Positions 18,020 through 26,314 of a DNA stretch of 64,000 nt are shown here, in pieces. The translations under genes were made by a program, and so were the position numbers. Source of the DNA: Versatilivorator sp963663845. Its GTDB lineage: Bacteria > Acidobacteriota > Terriglobia > Versatilivoradales > Versatilivoraceae. The notes under the pieces are model-generated. The model saw nothing but the letters and a program-made list of their open reading frames with translations, searched no databases and was not told the origin of the DNA. Within the stretch, counting starts at the first letter, position 1, and the number at the start of each line of letters is the position of its first letter. The stretch spans positions 1,364,001 to 1,428,000 of the forward strand of contig OY760650.2 in assembly GCA_963663845.2 (NCBI GenBank). Direction: 5' to 3'.

Positions 18020-19426
18020 ATGACCGCTGAAGCGAAAATAAAAGGACGCAAATACAAGGCCTACACCCGAAAAGATATTGACAAGATTCCGCAACTGAAG
18101 GCTCTTCCACCCAACGAGCTCCTCGCCATCAAGGCCGTGTCGGCAGTGCTTCCGTTTCGTGTCAACCGCTATGTCATAGAAAAGCTGATCCGCTGGCAGG
18201 ACGTTCCCGACGACCCCATCTACCAACTGACGTTTCCACAGCCGGGCATGCTGGATCGCAAGGACCTCTCCAGAATGATGGAGCTGGTCTGGCGCAAGGC
18301 CCCGGCCCGGGATGTCGGGGCGGCGGCCCGCCAGATTCAGGCCGGACTCAATCCCCATCCCGCCGGACAGATGGAGTTCAACGTCCCCCGATTGGGTCAG
18401 GAGCCTCTTCCGGGAATGCAGCACAAGTACCGCGAGACGGTGCTCTTCTTCCCCAGCCAGGGCCAGACCTGCCACGCCTACTGCACCTACTGCTTTCGCT
18501 GGCCCCAGTTCGTGGGCATGGACGAGCTGAAGTTCGCTTCCAGAGAAACCGAGAAGCTGGTGGACTACCTGAAGCAGCATCGCGAGGTGAGCAGCGTGCT
18601 CTTCACCGGCGGGGATCCCCTGGTCATGAAGACGGCGGTGCTGCGACGATACCTGGAACCGCTGCTCTCCCCCGAGCTTCAACACCTGGTCAGCATCCGG
18701 CTGGGGACCAAAGCCACCGCCTACTGGCCCTATCGTTTCCTCACGGACCCTGACGCCGACGACCTGCTCCGGCTCTTCGAGGAGGTGCGCAGGGCGGGCA
18801 AGCACCTGGCGGTCATGTCGCACTACAGCCACCCCAGAGAATTGCGGCGCCGCGCGGCCCGGGCGGCCGTTCGCCGGATCCTGGCCACCGGAGCGGCCAT
18901 TCGCTGCCAAGCCCCCCTCATCCAACACGTCAATGACGACCCCGATGTCTGGGCCGATCTGTGGCGAGCCCAGGTGAAACTGGGGGCCGTCCCCTACTAC
19001 ATGTTCGTGGAGAGGGATACCGGCCCCAAGAACTACTTCGAGGTGCCCCTGGCCGATGCCGCCGAGATCTTTCGCACCGCCTACAAGCGGGTCTCCGGAC
19101 TGGCCCGCACCGTCCGCGGACCCTCCATGTCGGCCACTCCCGGAAAGGTGGCGGTGGACGGAGTGGCCGAGGTCTACGGACAGAGAGTCTTTGTGCTCAA
19201 GTTCCTCCAGGGAAGGGACCCGGACTGGGTCGGCCGGCCCTTTTTTGCCCGCTACGATCCCGAGGCCACCTGGCTCGACGACCTGAGCCCCGCCTTCGGC
19301 CAGAAGCGGTTTTTCTTCGAGCAGGTCCTCAGGCAAATCAAGAACACGGGAGAAACCCAGACCTGGCGCAATCGGCGCCCCTCCCAACGGCGCTTGAAGA
19401 TCTTCGGGGACGCGGACTGGGAATGA
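18020..19426 (+). CDS. KamA-family radical SAM protein (lysine 2,3-aminomutase-like)
   Basis: 468 residues. ATG 18020 follows an aggagtgcaa RBS. The radical-SAM cluster motif CHAYCTYC (Cys near 150, 154 and 157) is intact, followed by VLFTGGDPLVM (SAM-binding GGD) and VPYYMFVERDTGPKNYF, the region near the PLP site in aminomutases. The family converts L-lysine to beta-lysine or acts on other amino acids; the exact substrate cannot be read here. It stands alone, convergent with the next gene, with no efp-type partner nearby. Confidence 0.8.
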   Translation: MTAEAKIKGRKYKAYTRKDIDKIPQLKALPPNELLAIKAVSAVLPFRVNRYVIEKLIRWQDVPDDPIYQLTFPQPGMLDRKDLSRMMELVWRKAPARDVGAAARQIQAGLNPHPAGQMEFNVPRLGQEPLPGMQHKYRETVLFFPSQGQTCHAYCTYCFRWPQFVGMDELKFASRETEKLVDYLKQHREVSSVLFTGGDPLVMKTAVLRRYLEPLLSPELQHLVSIRLGTKATAYWPYRFLTDPDADDLLRLFEEVRRAGKHLAVMSHYSHPRELRRRAARAAVRRILATGAAIRCQAPLIQHVNDDPDVWADLWRAQVKLGAVPYYMFVERDTGPKNYFEVPLADAAEIFRTAYKRVSGLARTVRGPSMSATPGKVAVDGVAEVYGQRVFVLKFLQGRDPDWVGRPFFARYDPEATWLDDLSPAFGQKRFFFEQVLRQIKNTGETQTWRNRRPSQRRLKIFGDADWE

Positions 19427-19450
19427 GCAGGGTTGCAGTCCCGGCGAGTC

Positions 19451-21202
19451 TCAGTACTCGATGGGCCGTTGCTCGAAGTGGCGGTGGAGCCGGTATTGGA
19501 TCTTGCAGTCGACCCGCAGGACCGAGGGATCGAAGGCCACCTCGGGATCTCTCTTCAACAGCTTGACCTCCACGCGATTGCGCCCCTTCCTGGGGAAGTG
19601 TTCGGGGCCCAGGTGGTAGTCGTAGGCGTAGCCGTAGGATCCGAGGGAATGCGAACTGGACCGGGGACCTATCAAACGATAGGTCATGTCGACTTTCCGG
19701 AGAATCGATTCGGGCAGAACCTGCCGGTTGAATTCGACCACGACCCGATCGTAGTCCGGGATCAGGTTGCCCAGGCGCACTCGCAGCACCACCGACTTGA
19801 CCCGCCCCAGCTCGTGCCAGTGGTGCAATCGGTCGGCCACCTGGAAGGACACCCGGACCGGGCGGTCGACCTGGATTTTCTGAGGAAGAGGCCGGGAACG
19901 GCCGGGCAGCCAGTTCAGGGAGGCATCGGGCCGGCGGTTGGAGTGGGCCAGATAGACCTTGTCGGCGGTTTCCAGCAGCTTCGGATGCCCCAGCGGTCGC
20001 AGCGTCTCATACTCCTGAGCCGTCCAGGGCCATCCGTTGGGAGCCCAGAGGTGGTCTCCGATCCCGAATCCGTCCACGCCCTGGTCCCAGGCGTTGGCCG
20101 CCCCGGCCCAGATCATGGAGGGGGTGGCGTAACGGGCCAGGGGCCGGCCCAGGCCGTTGTGGATGACCGAGTAGACCCGGCATCCGGTGCCTCTAGCCAG
20201 ATTCACCACCGCGCTCAGGTCCACGTCCTGATCCAATCCTTCCTCCTCGCTCTGGCTGCTCTCGCAAAAGAGTCCGTCCACCAGTCTTTCCGAAACCCAG
20301 GTTGGGACCTGGTATCCGCCCAGCTTCCAGGCCTCCGGATGGGCCGGGATGCGGGCGAGAATGCGCTTGCGCCGTCCCTGGCTACGGCCGGCTTCGTCGG
20401 CCACCTTGCGTAGGTCTCCTATCCAGCGGGTCATGACCGGCGCCAACTCGTCCACCTGGTCGAAGCGGCAAAAGGGCATGCCCCAGGTCAGGTTCAGCTC
20501 GATGCCGTCTGTTTCGTATCGGGTCAGCAGTTCCTGGAAGAGCAGAAAGCGCTCCCGCCGCACCTCCGGGTGCAGGAAGTTGAACCGGTTCCTTACCGGG
20601 CCTACACTTCCATCGGCAAAACCCAGGGAGTCCCCTGCCCTCGGGTCCGGGTCCTCTCCCACCTGAAATTGAGGATTGTCCATGGCGAAGGCGGACTTGC
20701 GCCCCAGCCCCTCGTTTTTCTCCCGGGTTCCGCCCTGCACGCACACCCAGGCGCTGGCGATCATGAACAGGCCCGTTTCATGGCAACGATCGCACAGGAT
20801 CTTCAGGGGGTCGTGCCCCTCCCGGATGAGCTGGCGCAGGATCTTCGCGGCCCGGTACCAGACGTAGTGGGTCCACTTCTTGACCTCGCCTCCCCACAAC
20901 TGGCAGACCTGGCTGTCGTACAGCACCGTGCCGCCTTCGGTCCCGGCAAAGTAGACCAGGGTATCGGCTCCGCTGCCGGCCAACTGATCCACAATGGCGG
21001 CATGGTCGGCCGGAGTCACCGGCGGCTCGAAACAATACAGGTCGGCGGCGTGGCGCCCGTCGTCGTAAAGAAAGACGCGGGGTTCTTCGCGCCTCTTCGA
21101 TTCCTTCTTGCCTGGCGGGTTGGCCGTCGCGGAACTACCCGTTACCATCAGGCTTGCGGGAGCGCCCGCTCCCACCGTTTTCAAGAATTGTCTTCGTCTC
21201 AT
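19451..21202 (-). CDS. Tat-exported TIM-barrel protein, glycosyl-hydrolase-like
   Basis: 583 residues. ATG 21202 has a good RBS (aggagt, 8-nt spacer) and starts a twin-arginine signal (MRRRQFLKTVGAGAPASL). The body has a (beta/alpha)8 look: DTLVYFAGTEGG, LCDRCHETGLFMIASAW, TDGIELNLTWGMPF, VYSVIHNGLG and a C-terminal beta domain. It resembles glycosyl-hydrolase-like putative barrels (GHL10/DUF-type) common in Planctomycetota and Acidobacteriota, but I cannot assign a named family. Probably periplasmic. Confidence 0.6.
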   Translation of the reverse strand: MRRRQFLKTVGAGAPASLMVTGSSATANPPGKKESKRREEPRVFLYDDGRHAADLYCFEPPVTPADHAAIVDQLAGSGADTLVYFAGTEGGTVLYDSQVCQLWGGEVKKWTHYVWYRAAKILRQLIREGHDPLKILCDRCHETGLFMIASAWVCVQGGTREKNEGLGRKSAFAMDNPQFQVGEDPDPRAGDSLGFADGSVGPVRNRFNFLHPEVRRERFLLFQELLTRYETDGIELNLTWGMPFCRFDQVDELAPVMTRWIGDLRKVADEAGRSQGRRKRILARIPAHPEAWKLGGYQVPTWVSERLVDGLFCESSQSEEEGLDQDVDLSAVVNLARGTGCRVYSVIHNGLGRPLARYATPSMIWAGAANAWDQGVDGFGIGDHLWAPNGWPWTAQEYETLRPLGHPKLLETADKVYLAHSNRRPDASLNWLPGRSRPLPQKIQVDRPVRVSFQVADRLHHWHELGRVKSVVLRVRLGNLIPDYDRVVVEFNRQVLPESILRKVDMTYRLIGPRSSSHSLGSYGYAYDYHLGPEHFPRKGRNRVEVKLLKRDPEVAFDPSVLRVDCKIQYRLHRHFEQRPIEY

Positions 21203-21274
21203 AGCCAGACTCCTGAATTGCTGTCTCCTGTTCCACTCCTCCAATGTCGCTCCCGACCCTTCTCGCTGGTGTGG

Positions 21275-21523
21275 TCAAAGAGTATCTTCAAGGCTGCTCA
21301 CCGGCACAGACGCTTTCAGAGAGTCGGCTACATGTTGAAGGACGGCTCGCACCTTCCATTTGTCCACGGGCTGGAACCACTCCATGAATTCTTCAACGGT
21401 GGCGCCGGCCTCCAGGTTCTCGAACAGGGCGGATACGGGCAGTCTGCTGTCGGTGAAAAGCCAGGTACCGCTAACCTTGCCTGGGATTTGCTCCACACCG
21501 GGGCACTTCGACCAATCAATCAT
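21275..21523 (-). CDS. DUF433 domain protein (VapB-like orphan)
   Basis: 82 residues. The start is fixed by a strong RBS (gaggaggtgagaat) before ATG 21523. The pattern IDWSKCPGVE...IPGKVSGTWLFTDSRLPV...LFENLEAGATVEEF is typical of DUF433, a winged-helix protein normally paired with a DUF5615 PIN-like partner. No partner follows: the next gene on this strand is the Tat protein at 21202. It may be an orphan antitoxin or a stand-alone regulator. Confidence 0.75.
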   Translation of the reverse strand: MIDWSKCPGVEQIPGKVSGTWLFTDSRLPVSALFENLEAGATVEEFMEWFQPVDKWKVRAVLQHVADSLKASVPVSSLEDTL

Positions 21524-21627
21524 ATTCTCACCTCCTCTGCGGAAGAATGGCACATCACTTTGCGGGCAGCTATCGCAGATGTCTCGTTTCCCCTTCTGGC
21601 CTGGCTGTACCTGGGTTCACCCCAAGG

Positions 21628-22461
21628 CTAAAGCTCCTTCACCTCTATATTCCGAAAGCGGATCCTGGCGCCGGCCGGCCAGGATTTTCCCCCATGCACC
21701 TGGACCGCCACGAATCCGCGGTCTTCCAGCGTCCCCTCAAAGGTTCGGTCACTGGTGTACTCGGTGATGAAGTGGCCGTTCAGGCTGGTGGTGATGGTGG
21801 GCGGGTTGCCCACGATACGGGCTTTCAGCCGGTTCCAGTCGTTCAGCTTCCAGATTCCGACCCAGTCTTCCACGGCGAATTGGGGCTCACCGCCCGCGCC
21901 GCGCCGGTTGCTCTCGGCGGTCCTTGCCTCGATGCCTGTCAGGGTCTTGTCCCCGCCCTCCCCATGGATGCCGTGAAGGCGAAAGGTCGCGTTGGTTCTT
22001 CCATCCAGGCCTTCGCGGTAGATCTCGCCGATATTGCCCTTCTCCCGGTAGTCGATCATGACCTGGTAGCACTGTCCTTTTTCGGTGCTGCGCAGGAACA
22101 GGCCCGAACAGACACCCCAGTCCGGCTTGACCTCCAGGGTGACTTCGAAATCGCCGAAGGTCCGATCCGTCAGCAGGATGCCTCCGTTGCCGCTCCCCGG
22201 AGGGTCCTGCTCCCCCACGATGGCCCCCTCTTCCACCGTCCAGCGCCCCCCCGTCCCGTGACCGATCTTTTCGGAGTTGGTATGCCAACCCTCCAGGTCC
22301 TGTCCGTTGAAGAGAGACCGGGCGGCGACCCCCTCGGGGCCGGGTTGGCTCTCCGATGCCGCCTTCTGCGCCGGTGGGCCGGGAGCGCAGGAGATTGCCA
22401 GAAACAGCGAGGCTGCAGCCGCAACCCGCAAAAGCATCGGAGGCTTGACGATGGTGTTCAT
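21628..22461 (-). CDS. DUF1080 (3-keto-disaccharide hydrolase-type) lipoprotein
   Basis: 277 residues from ATG 22461. The signal ends in a lipobox (LFLAISCAPG). The DUF1080 jelly-roll is clear: SLFNGQDLEGWHT, GILLTDRTFGDFEVTLEVK, SGLFLRSTEKGQ, and the end GFVAVQVHGGKS...IRFRNIEVKEL. Some relatives hydrolyse 3-keto-glycosides. The protein should sit outside the cytoplasm. It lies back-to-back with a sugar isomerase at 22625, which supports a carbohydrate role. Confidence 0.85.
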   Translation of the reverse strand: MNTIVKPPMLLRVAAAASLFLAISCAPGPPAQKAASESQPGPEGVAARSLFNGQDLEGWHTNSEKIGHGTGGRWTVEEGAIVGEQDPPGSGNGGILLTDRTFGDFEVTLEVKPDWGVCSGLFLRSTEKGQCYQVMIDYREKGNIGEIYREGLDGRTNATFRLHGIHGEGGDKTLTGIEARTAESNRRGAGGEPQFAVEDWVGIWKLNDWNRLKARIVGNPPTITTSLNGHFITEYTSDRTFEGTLEDRGFVAVQVHGGKSWPAGARIRFRNIEVKEL

Positions 22462-22624
22462 GGTCCACCCTTGAAAGGTCTGAAGTCGGAGAGTAGGGCG
22501 ATCTGCCGGTGACGCCCCCATTGTAGCAAACACCGGTCCTGCCGACCCGGTTGCGGCTGCCCTCTCGCCTGGGATAGAGTGGCTCCGGCAAAAGCGCCTC
22601 CGGCCCCTCCCAAGGAGATGACCC

Positions 22625-23521
22625 ATGCAACTGGCCCTGGATCCCCTGATGCATTGCGACCGGCCCCTTCCCGAGGTGGTCCGACTGGCGGCGGACCTGG
22701 GTTGGGAGAACCTGGAACTCTGCTCGCGCGACGATTTCTTTCCCGAATACTGGCCCCCGCGAGCCGACAGCACCAGAATTCGGGAGTTCAAGCAGGCGCT
22801 TCACCAGACCGGAATGAACCTGGTCAGCCTGCTGCTGACCTATCGCTGGGCCAGTCCCGACGAGGAGGAACGCCAGGCCGCCGTTCGCTATTGGAAACGG
22901 GCTCTTCCCATCGTCAAGGAGATCGAATGCCAGACGGTGAACTCCATCTTCGACCGCGGTCCTTCGCCGCAGTCGACGGCCTTCGCCGGACCCGAAGCCC
23001 ACGCCGAGGCCAGTGAAGCCGCCTTCTGGAAGTCGATGGAGGAGTTGCTGCCCATCTTCGAGTCCGAGGAACTGCCCCTGCACATCGAGGCCCATCCGGA
23101 CGATTTCGTGGAAGAGAACAACCTGGCGGTGGACATGATCCGGTCGATCGACTCCCCCTGGGTCAGGTACCTCTACTGCGCCCCTCACACCTTTCACCTG
23201 GGCGAGGACGTGGCCGCCATGCTGCGCTACGCCGCCCCCGTCCTGGCCCACGTCCACGTGGCCGACTCCTTCAACCACAAGAGAGGATGGCGCTACATCA
23301 TGAACCCGGCCGGAACCCCGGCGCGGATTCACCAACACCTGGACATCGGGGCGGGGGAGGTGGACTGGGAGGCGTTCTTCGGAACGTTGGGGGAGATCGA
23401 CTTCGACGGCATCATGACCAGCCAGGTGTTCGCCTGGGACGGCGAACGGGCGGTGCAGTCCTCACGCTTCATGCTCGCCAAGATGCGGGAGTACGTGGAC
23501 AAGTACTGGAAGCAGCCCTGA
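22625..23521 (+). CDS. Sugar phosphate isomerase/epimerase (AP endonuclease 2 fold)
   Basis: 298 residues, ATG 22625 after aaggagatgaccc. TIM-barrel features: LELCSRDDFF, LPLHIEAHPDDF (metal-ligand Glu), VRYLYCAPHTFH, VLAHVHVADSFN and GEVDWEAFFGTL. It probably isomerises or epimerises a keto-sugar or inositol derivative in the cytoplasm; the substrate is open. Starts 163 bp from the divergent DUF1080 gene. Confidence 0.82.
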   Translation: MQLALDPLMHCDRPLPEVVRLAADLGWENLELCSRDDFFPEYWPPRADSTRIREFKQALHQTGMNLVSLLLTYRWASPDEEERQAAVRYWKRALPIVKEIECQTVNSIFDRGPSPQSTAFAGPEAHAEASEAAFWKSMEELLPIFESEELPLHIEAHPDDFVEENNLAVDMIRSIDSPWVRYLYCAPHTFHLGEDVAAMLRYAAPVLAHVHVADSFNHKRGWRYIMNPAGTPARIHQHLDIGAGEVDWEAFFGTLGEIDFDGIMTSQVFAWDGERAVQSSRFMLAKMREYVDKYWKQP

Positions 23522-23651
23522 AAGCCCGGTCTCTTCGCCCGGCCGCGCTATCGCACGTTCCGGAGGGGGGCAATCGCGGCGTTCCTTCCACCAAGCCGCA
23601 GGCCGGCGGCGGGGTGGTTCAACTGACCACTGGCCACTGATCACTGACCAC

Positions 23652-25283
23652 TCAACTAGACAGCCGATCCAGCAGGTTGCGGGTGATGCGCTCCACGGTC
23701 TTGTCCCGGCCCCTCAGGCCCTTGGCCCACTCGGTGCATCCGGTGGTGAACACGGTGCCTCCGCGGCTGTAGAGGCCCATGACGGCAGCCCCGGGCTGCG
23801 TGATTTCCCTGGTGGTTCCCTCGCCGTAGAGGGCTTCCGAGGCCAGGCGGACCGAGTCGTCCGCATGGGAGAGGGCCGCCGGGGCCGTGGCCAGGATGGT
23901 GAAACTCTCCGGCGTCCCTTCGCGGCCGGTGGCAACCGGCCGGCCTCCTTCCCACCGCAGGTCGCAGCCGTCGCACTCGTAGCCCACCAGCCGGTCCAGG
24001 CCTCCCAGAGGATCGCCGTCACCCAGACCGGTGCCCTCGAAGACCCAGTGATCGGACCGATGGACGGTGTAGTGGCCCGGGCCGTCGCGGTACTGATCGA
24101 AGAAGTCGTGATAGCCCCCCCGGGCGAAGCTCACTCCGGTGAGCCGGTTTTCCGGCCTCCCGATCAGGTGGTGGCACCAGAGGGTGGTCAGCAGTTCGTG
24201 TCGGCCGGAGGCGTAACAGGGATCGCGCTCGACGTCCTTCCAGCAGACCAGGGCCCGGCCCCGGTCTTCGCTCCGGACCTGCCACCAGAGGTTGTTGCCG
24301 CTGAAGAAGGCCACGTTGCCTCCGCCGGCCACGAATTGCTCCAGGTGGTCGCGCATGGGCGCAGACCAGTACTCGTCATGCCCCACGCTCAGCACCAGCC
24401 GATAGTGGCGAAGGATCTCGGGGCAGAACTCCAGGTCGGTGTTGACCGCGTATTCCAGCCGATAGCCCGACCGCTCGGCCCAGGCCACGAAGTACCGCTC
24501 CCAGTTGCGCCATCCGCTCTCCCAGGTGGTGAATCCGTCATGGACCCGCAGTTGCCCCCCTTCCGCCTTCAAGGTGTAGGTAGTGCCCGGAACCACCAGG
24601 TACCAGCGGCGGCCCGGGTGGGTCACCTGGACAAAGGAATGCGGGGCAATTTCGACTCCGACCCCCGTAAAGGCCGCCCGCAGAGAATTGGAGATGCGCC
24701 GCTCATCCAGGTCCTTCTCGAACCGGCCTTCGAGGACGAAGAGGGCGATGCCGTCCTCGTCGAACCCGGCATAGGGCCGGTCGAAGGAGAGCCGGTGGGC
24801 GGGTCCGCCGGGGCCGCCGTAGAGCGTGTACCCGCCCCAACTGTTGTAGGCGGCATCGGTGTTGGTGGTGCGCTGCAGGAGGATCCTGGACTCCCGCCCC
24901 GGCCGGGCCGCTCTGACCACGAAGGAGATCTCGCCGCGGACCCGGCGATGGGCTCCCTCACCGCGAAGGATCAGGCTGTAGTAGCCCGAGGACCAGTCCC
25001 GCGGCACGGTGATTCGAAACGCGGGAGGCCAGCCGCAGCCGTGGCTGGAGGCATTGGCCGGGACCGGATGACGGGCCCCCGGCAGGTTGTCCCGGGCCCA
25101 CACGACCTTGCGCTCCGCTCCCAGACGCGCAATCTCGGCGGAGTACCGGGGCAGGTTGGTCGAAACGTGAAAGCCGATCCCGTCCCCGGCCGGGACGCTC
25201 AATCGGTCAGCATACCCTTCGACAAAGAGCCCCGTGGAACCAGACTCAGACAAGTGGCGCCCCCGCCCTGCCGGGCAAATCAT
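23652..25283 (-). CDS. N,N-dimethylformamidase beta-subunit-like protein (DUF6605-type)
   Basis: About 543 residues. Recognised by GYADRLSVPAGDGIGFHVST at the N-terminus, GYYSLILRG, SVGHDEYWSAPMRDHLEQF and GGGNVAFFSGNNLWWQV, the large-subunit features of N,N-dimethylformamidase, with unknown substrate. The start is uncertain: ATG 25283 and GTG 25298 both lie inside the dispersed repeat, whose sequence encodes roughly the first 12-15 residues. A TTG near 25253 is another option. No signal peptide is visible, so the true N-terminus may have been replaced by the repeat. Confidence 0.75.
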   Translation of the reverse strand: MICPAGRGRHLSESGSTGLFVEGYADRLSVPAGDGIGFHVSTNLPRYSAEIARLGAERKVVWARDNLPGARHPVPANASSHGCGWPPAFRITVPRDWSSGYYSLILRGEGAHRRVRGEISFVVRAARPGRESRILLQRTTNTDAAYNSWGGYTLYGGPGGPAHRLSFDRPYAGFDEDGIALFVLEGRFEKDLDERRISNSLRAAFTGVGVEIAPHSFVQVTHPGRRWYLVVPGTTYTLKAEGGQLRVHDGFTTWESGWRNWERYFVAWAERSGYRLEYAVNTDLEFCPEILRHYRLVLSVGHDEYWSAPMRDHLEQFVAGGGNVAFFSGNNLWWQVRSEDRGRALVCWKDVERDPCYASGRHELLTTLWCHHLIGRPENRLTGVSFARGGYHDFFDQYRDGPGHYTVHRSDHWVFEGTGLGDGDPLGGLDRLVGYECDGCDLRWEGGRPVATGREGTPESFTILATAPAALSHADDSVRLASEALYGEGTTREITQPGAAVMGLYSRGGTVFTTGCTEWAKGLRGRDKTVERITRNLLDRLSS

Positions 25284-25775
25284 CCGAGAAAAAAACACTC
25301 AATCGTCAAAAAAGACGAACCACGAATAGACACGAATGGACACGAATTCCAATGGCACTGCTTGGCTGCGACGACGTCACGGGAGGAAGGCCGGGAGCGC
25401 GGGCGTCCCGCCCGCACAACACTGGCACAGTTTCACCCCTTTCCTCCACCCGGCTCGACCGGCAAAGACACCAGGATTCCGCTTCAGCCGAGCCCATGGG
25501 GTTCCCGGCGGCAGGGTGGCCGTGTGCCGCATCACGGGGAAACGGAGCGGCCACCCAACCCAGAGGATGCGGGCGAGACGCCCGCGCTCCCGGTGGGGCG
25601 CCTCCTCCCATCCTTCTTGCTCCGCGAGGAGGCACTGCCCCTGCCGATGCGGCAGAGCCGTCCCGCTTTCTGTGCCTTCGTGGATTCCTCTTTTTCCGTT
25701 TGTTTCAGACAAGCACCACCCCTGCCCTGCCGGGCAGATCATCCGAGAGTGAAACAAGAGAAGTTCATAGCCTAT
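25242..25775 (+). repeat. Composite GC-rich dispersed repeat, copy 2 (complete)
   Basis: A complete uninterrupted unit: tgccgggcaaatcatccgag block, caatcgtcaaaaaagacgaa block, cacgaatagacacgaatgg block, GC-rich palindromic module (25385-25600), then the ccttcgtggattcctc, ttccgtttgtttcagac and gatcatccgagagtgaaac blocks. Its left end overlaps the 5' end of the dimethylformamidase-like gene. Confidence 0.85.
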
Positions 25776-25792
25776 CGGGAACAAGATTTTTG

Positions 25793-25945
25793 AACATGGA
25801 TAGACAGGATGCACAGGATAATCAGGATGGGAGGGTGTTGCACCAAAGCTGACTCCGGCGGTGATCGCGACGGATTTGCGGAAATCCAGGACTTCAAACC
25901 AGCCGTCTCCGGAAAAAATCCTGTGCATCCTGTGCATCCATGTCA
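25793..25945. repeat. 12-mer inverted-repeat element
   Basis: Left arm aacatggatagacaggatgc and right arm with the complementary units (cctgtgcatcctgtgcatcc) around an 80-bp interior like that of the element at 14082-14235 (both share an agccgtctccrgaaaaaatc stretch). Non-coding. Confidence 0.78.
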
Positions 25946-26064
25946 ATAAAAAAGGGGATTCGGCTTCGCCCCGAAAGCGGAGCCGACCCGGCGGGCCTCA
26001 AAGAGAGGGTAACATCCTGTGAGTCAACGAGATAGATCCAACTGAAGCGGGCTGGTTCCCAATT

Positions 26065-26275
26065 TTGTTTCAGACAAGCAGCGCCCCCGCCCCTCCACGA
26101 CGGTGCGGATCATCCGAGAATAAAACACTCAATCGTCAATAAAAGGGCTCTTTTTTGTGCCTTTTGTGGGCATTCCCGGAAAAAACCCGGCTGTCGAATT
26201 TTGCAAACGCTTCACCTCATCAATCATTGCTTATTTGTGTTCATTCGTGTCCATTGGTGGTTCGCCGTTCCCCGT
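26065..26275 (+). repeat. Partial composite repeat: Pho-independent spacer blocks next to the SSS gene
   Basis: Contains gtttcagacaagcagcgccc, gatcatccgagaataaaac, a ttttgtgggcattcccgg...gaattttgcaaa module and a ttcattcgtgtccattggtgg module. The middle module recurs at 32690-32745 and, inverted, near 49165-49215. No GC-rich palindromic core here. The 25946-26064 gap before it holds only a short ggcttcgcc hairpin. Confidence 0.65.
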
Positions 26276-26314
26276 CGTGGAGATCTTTTTTGTGCCCTTG
26301 ACGAGAAGGGGTGG

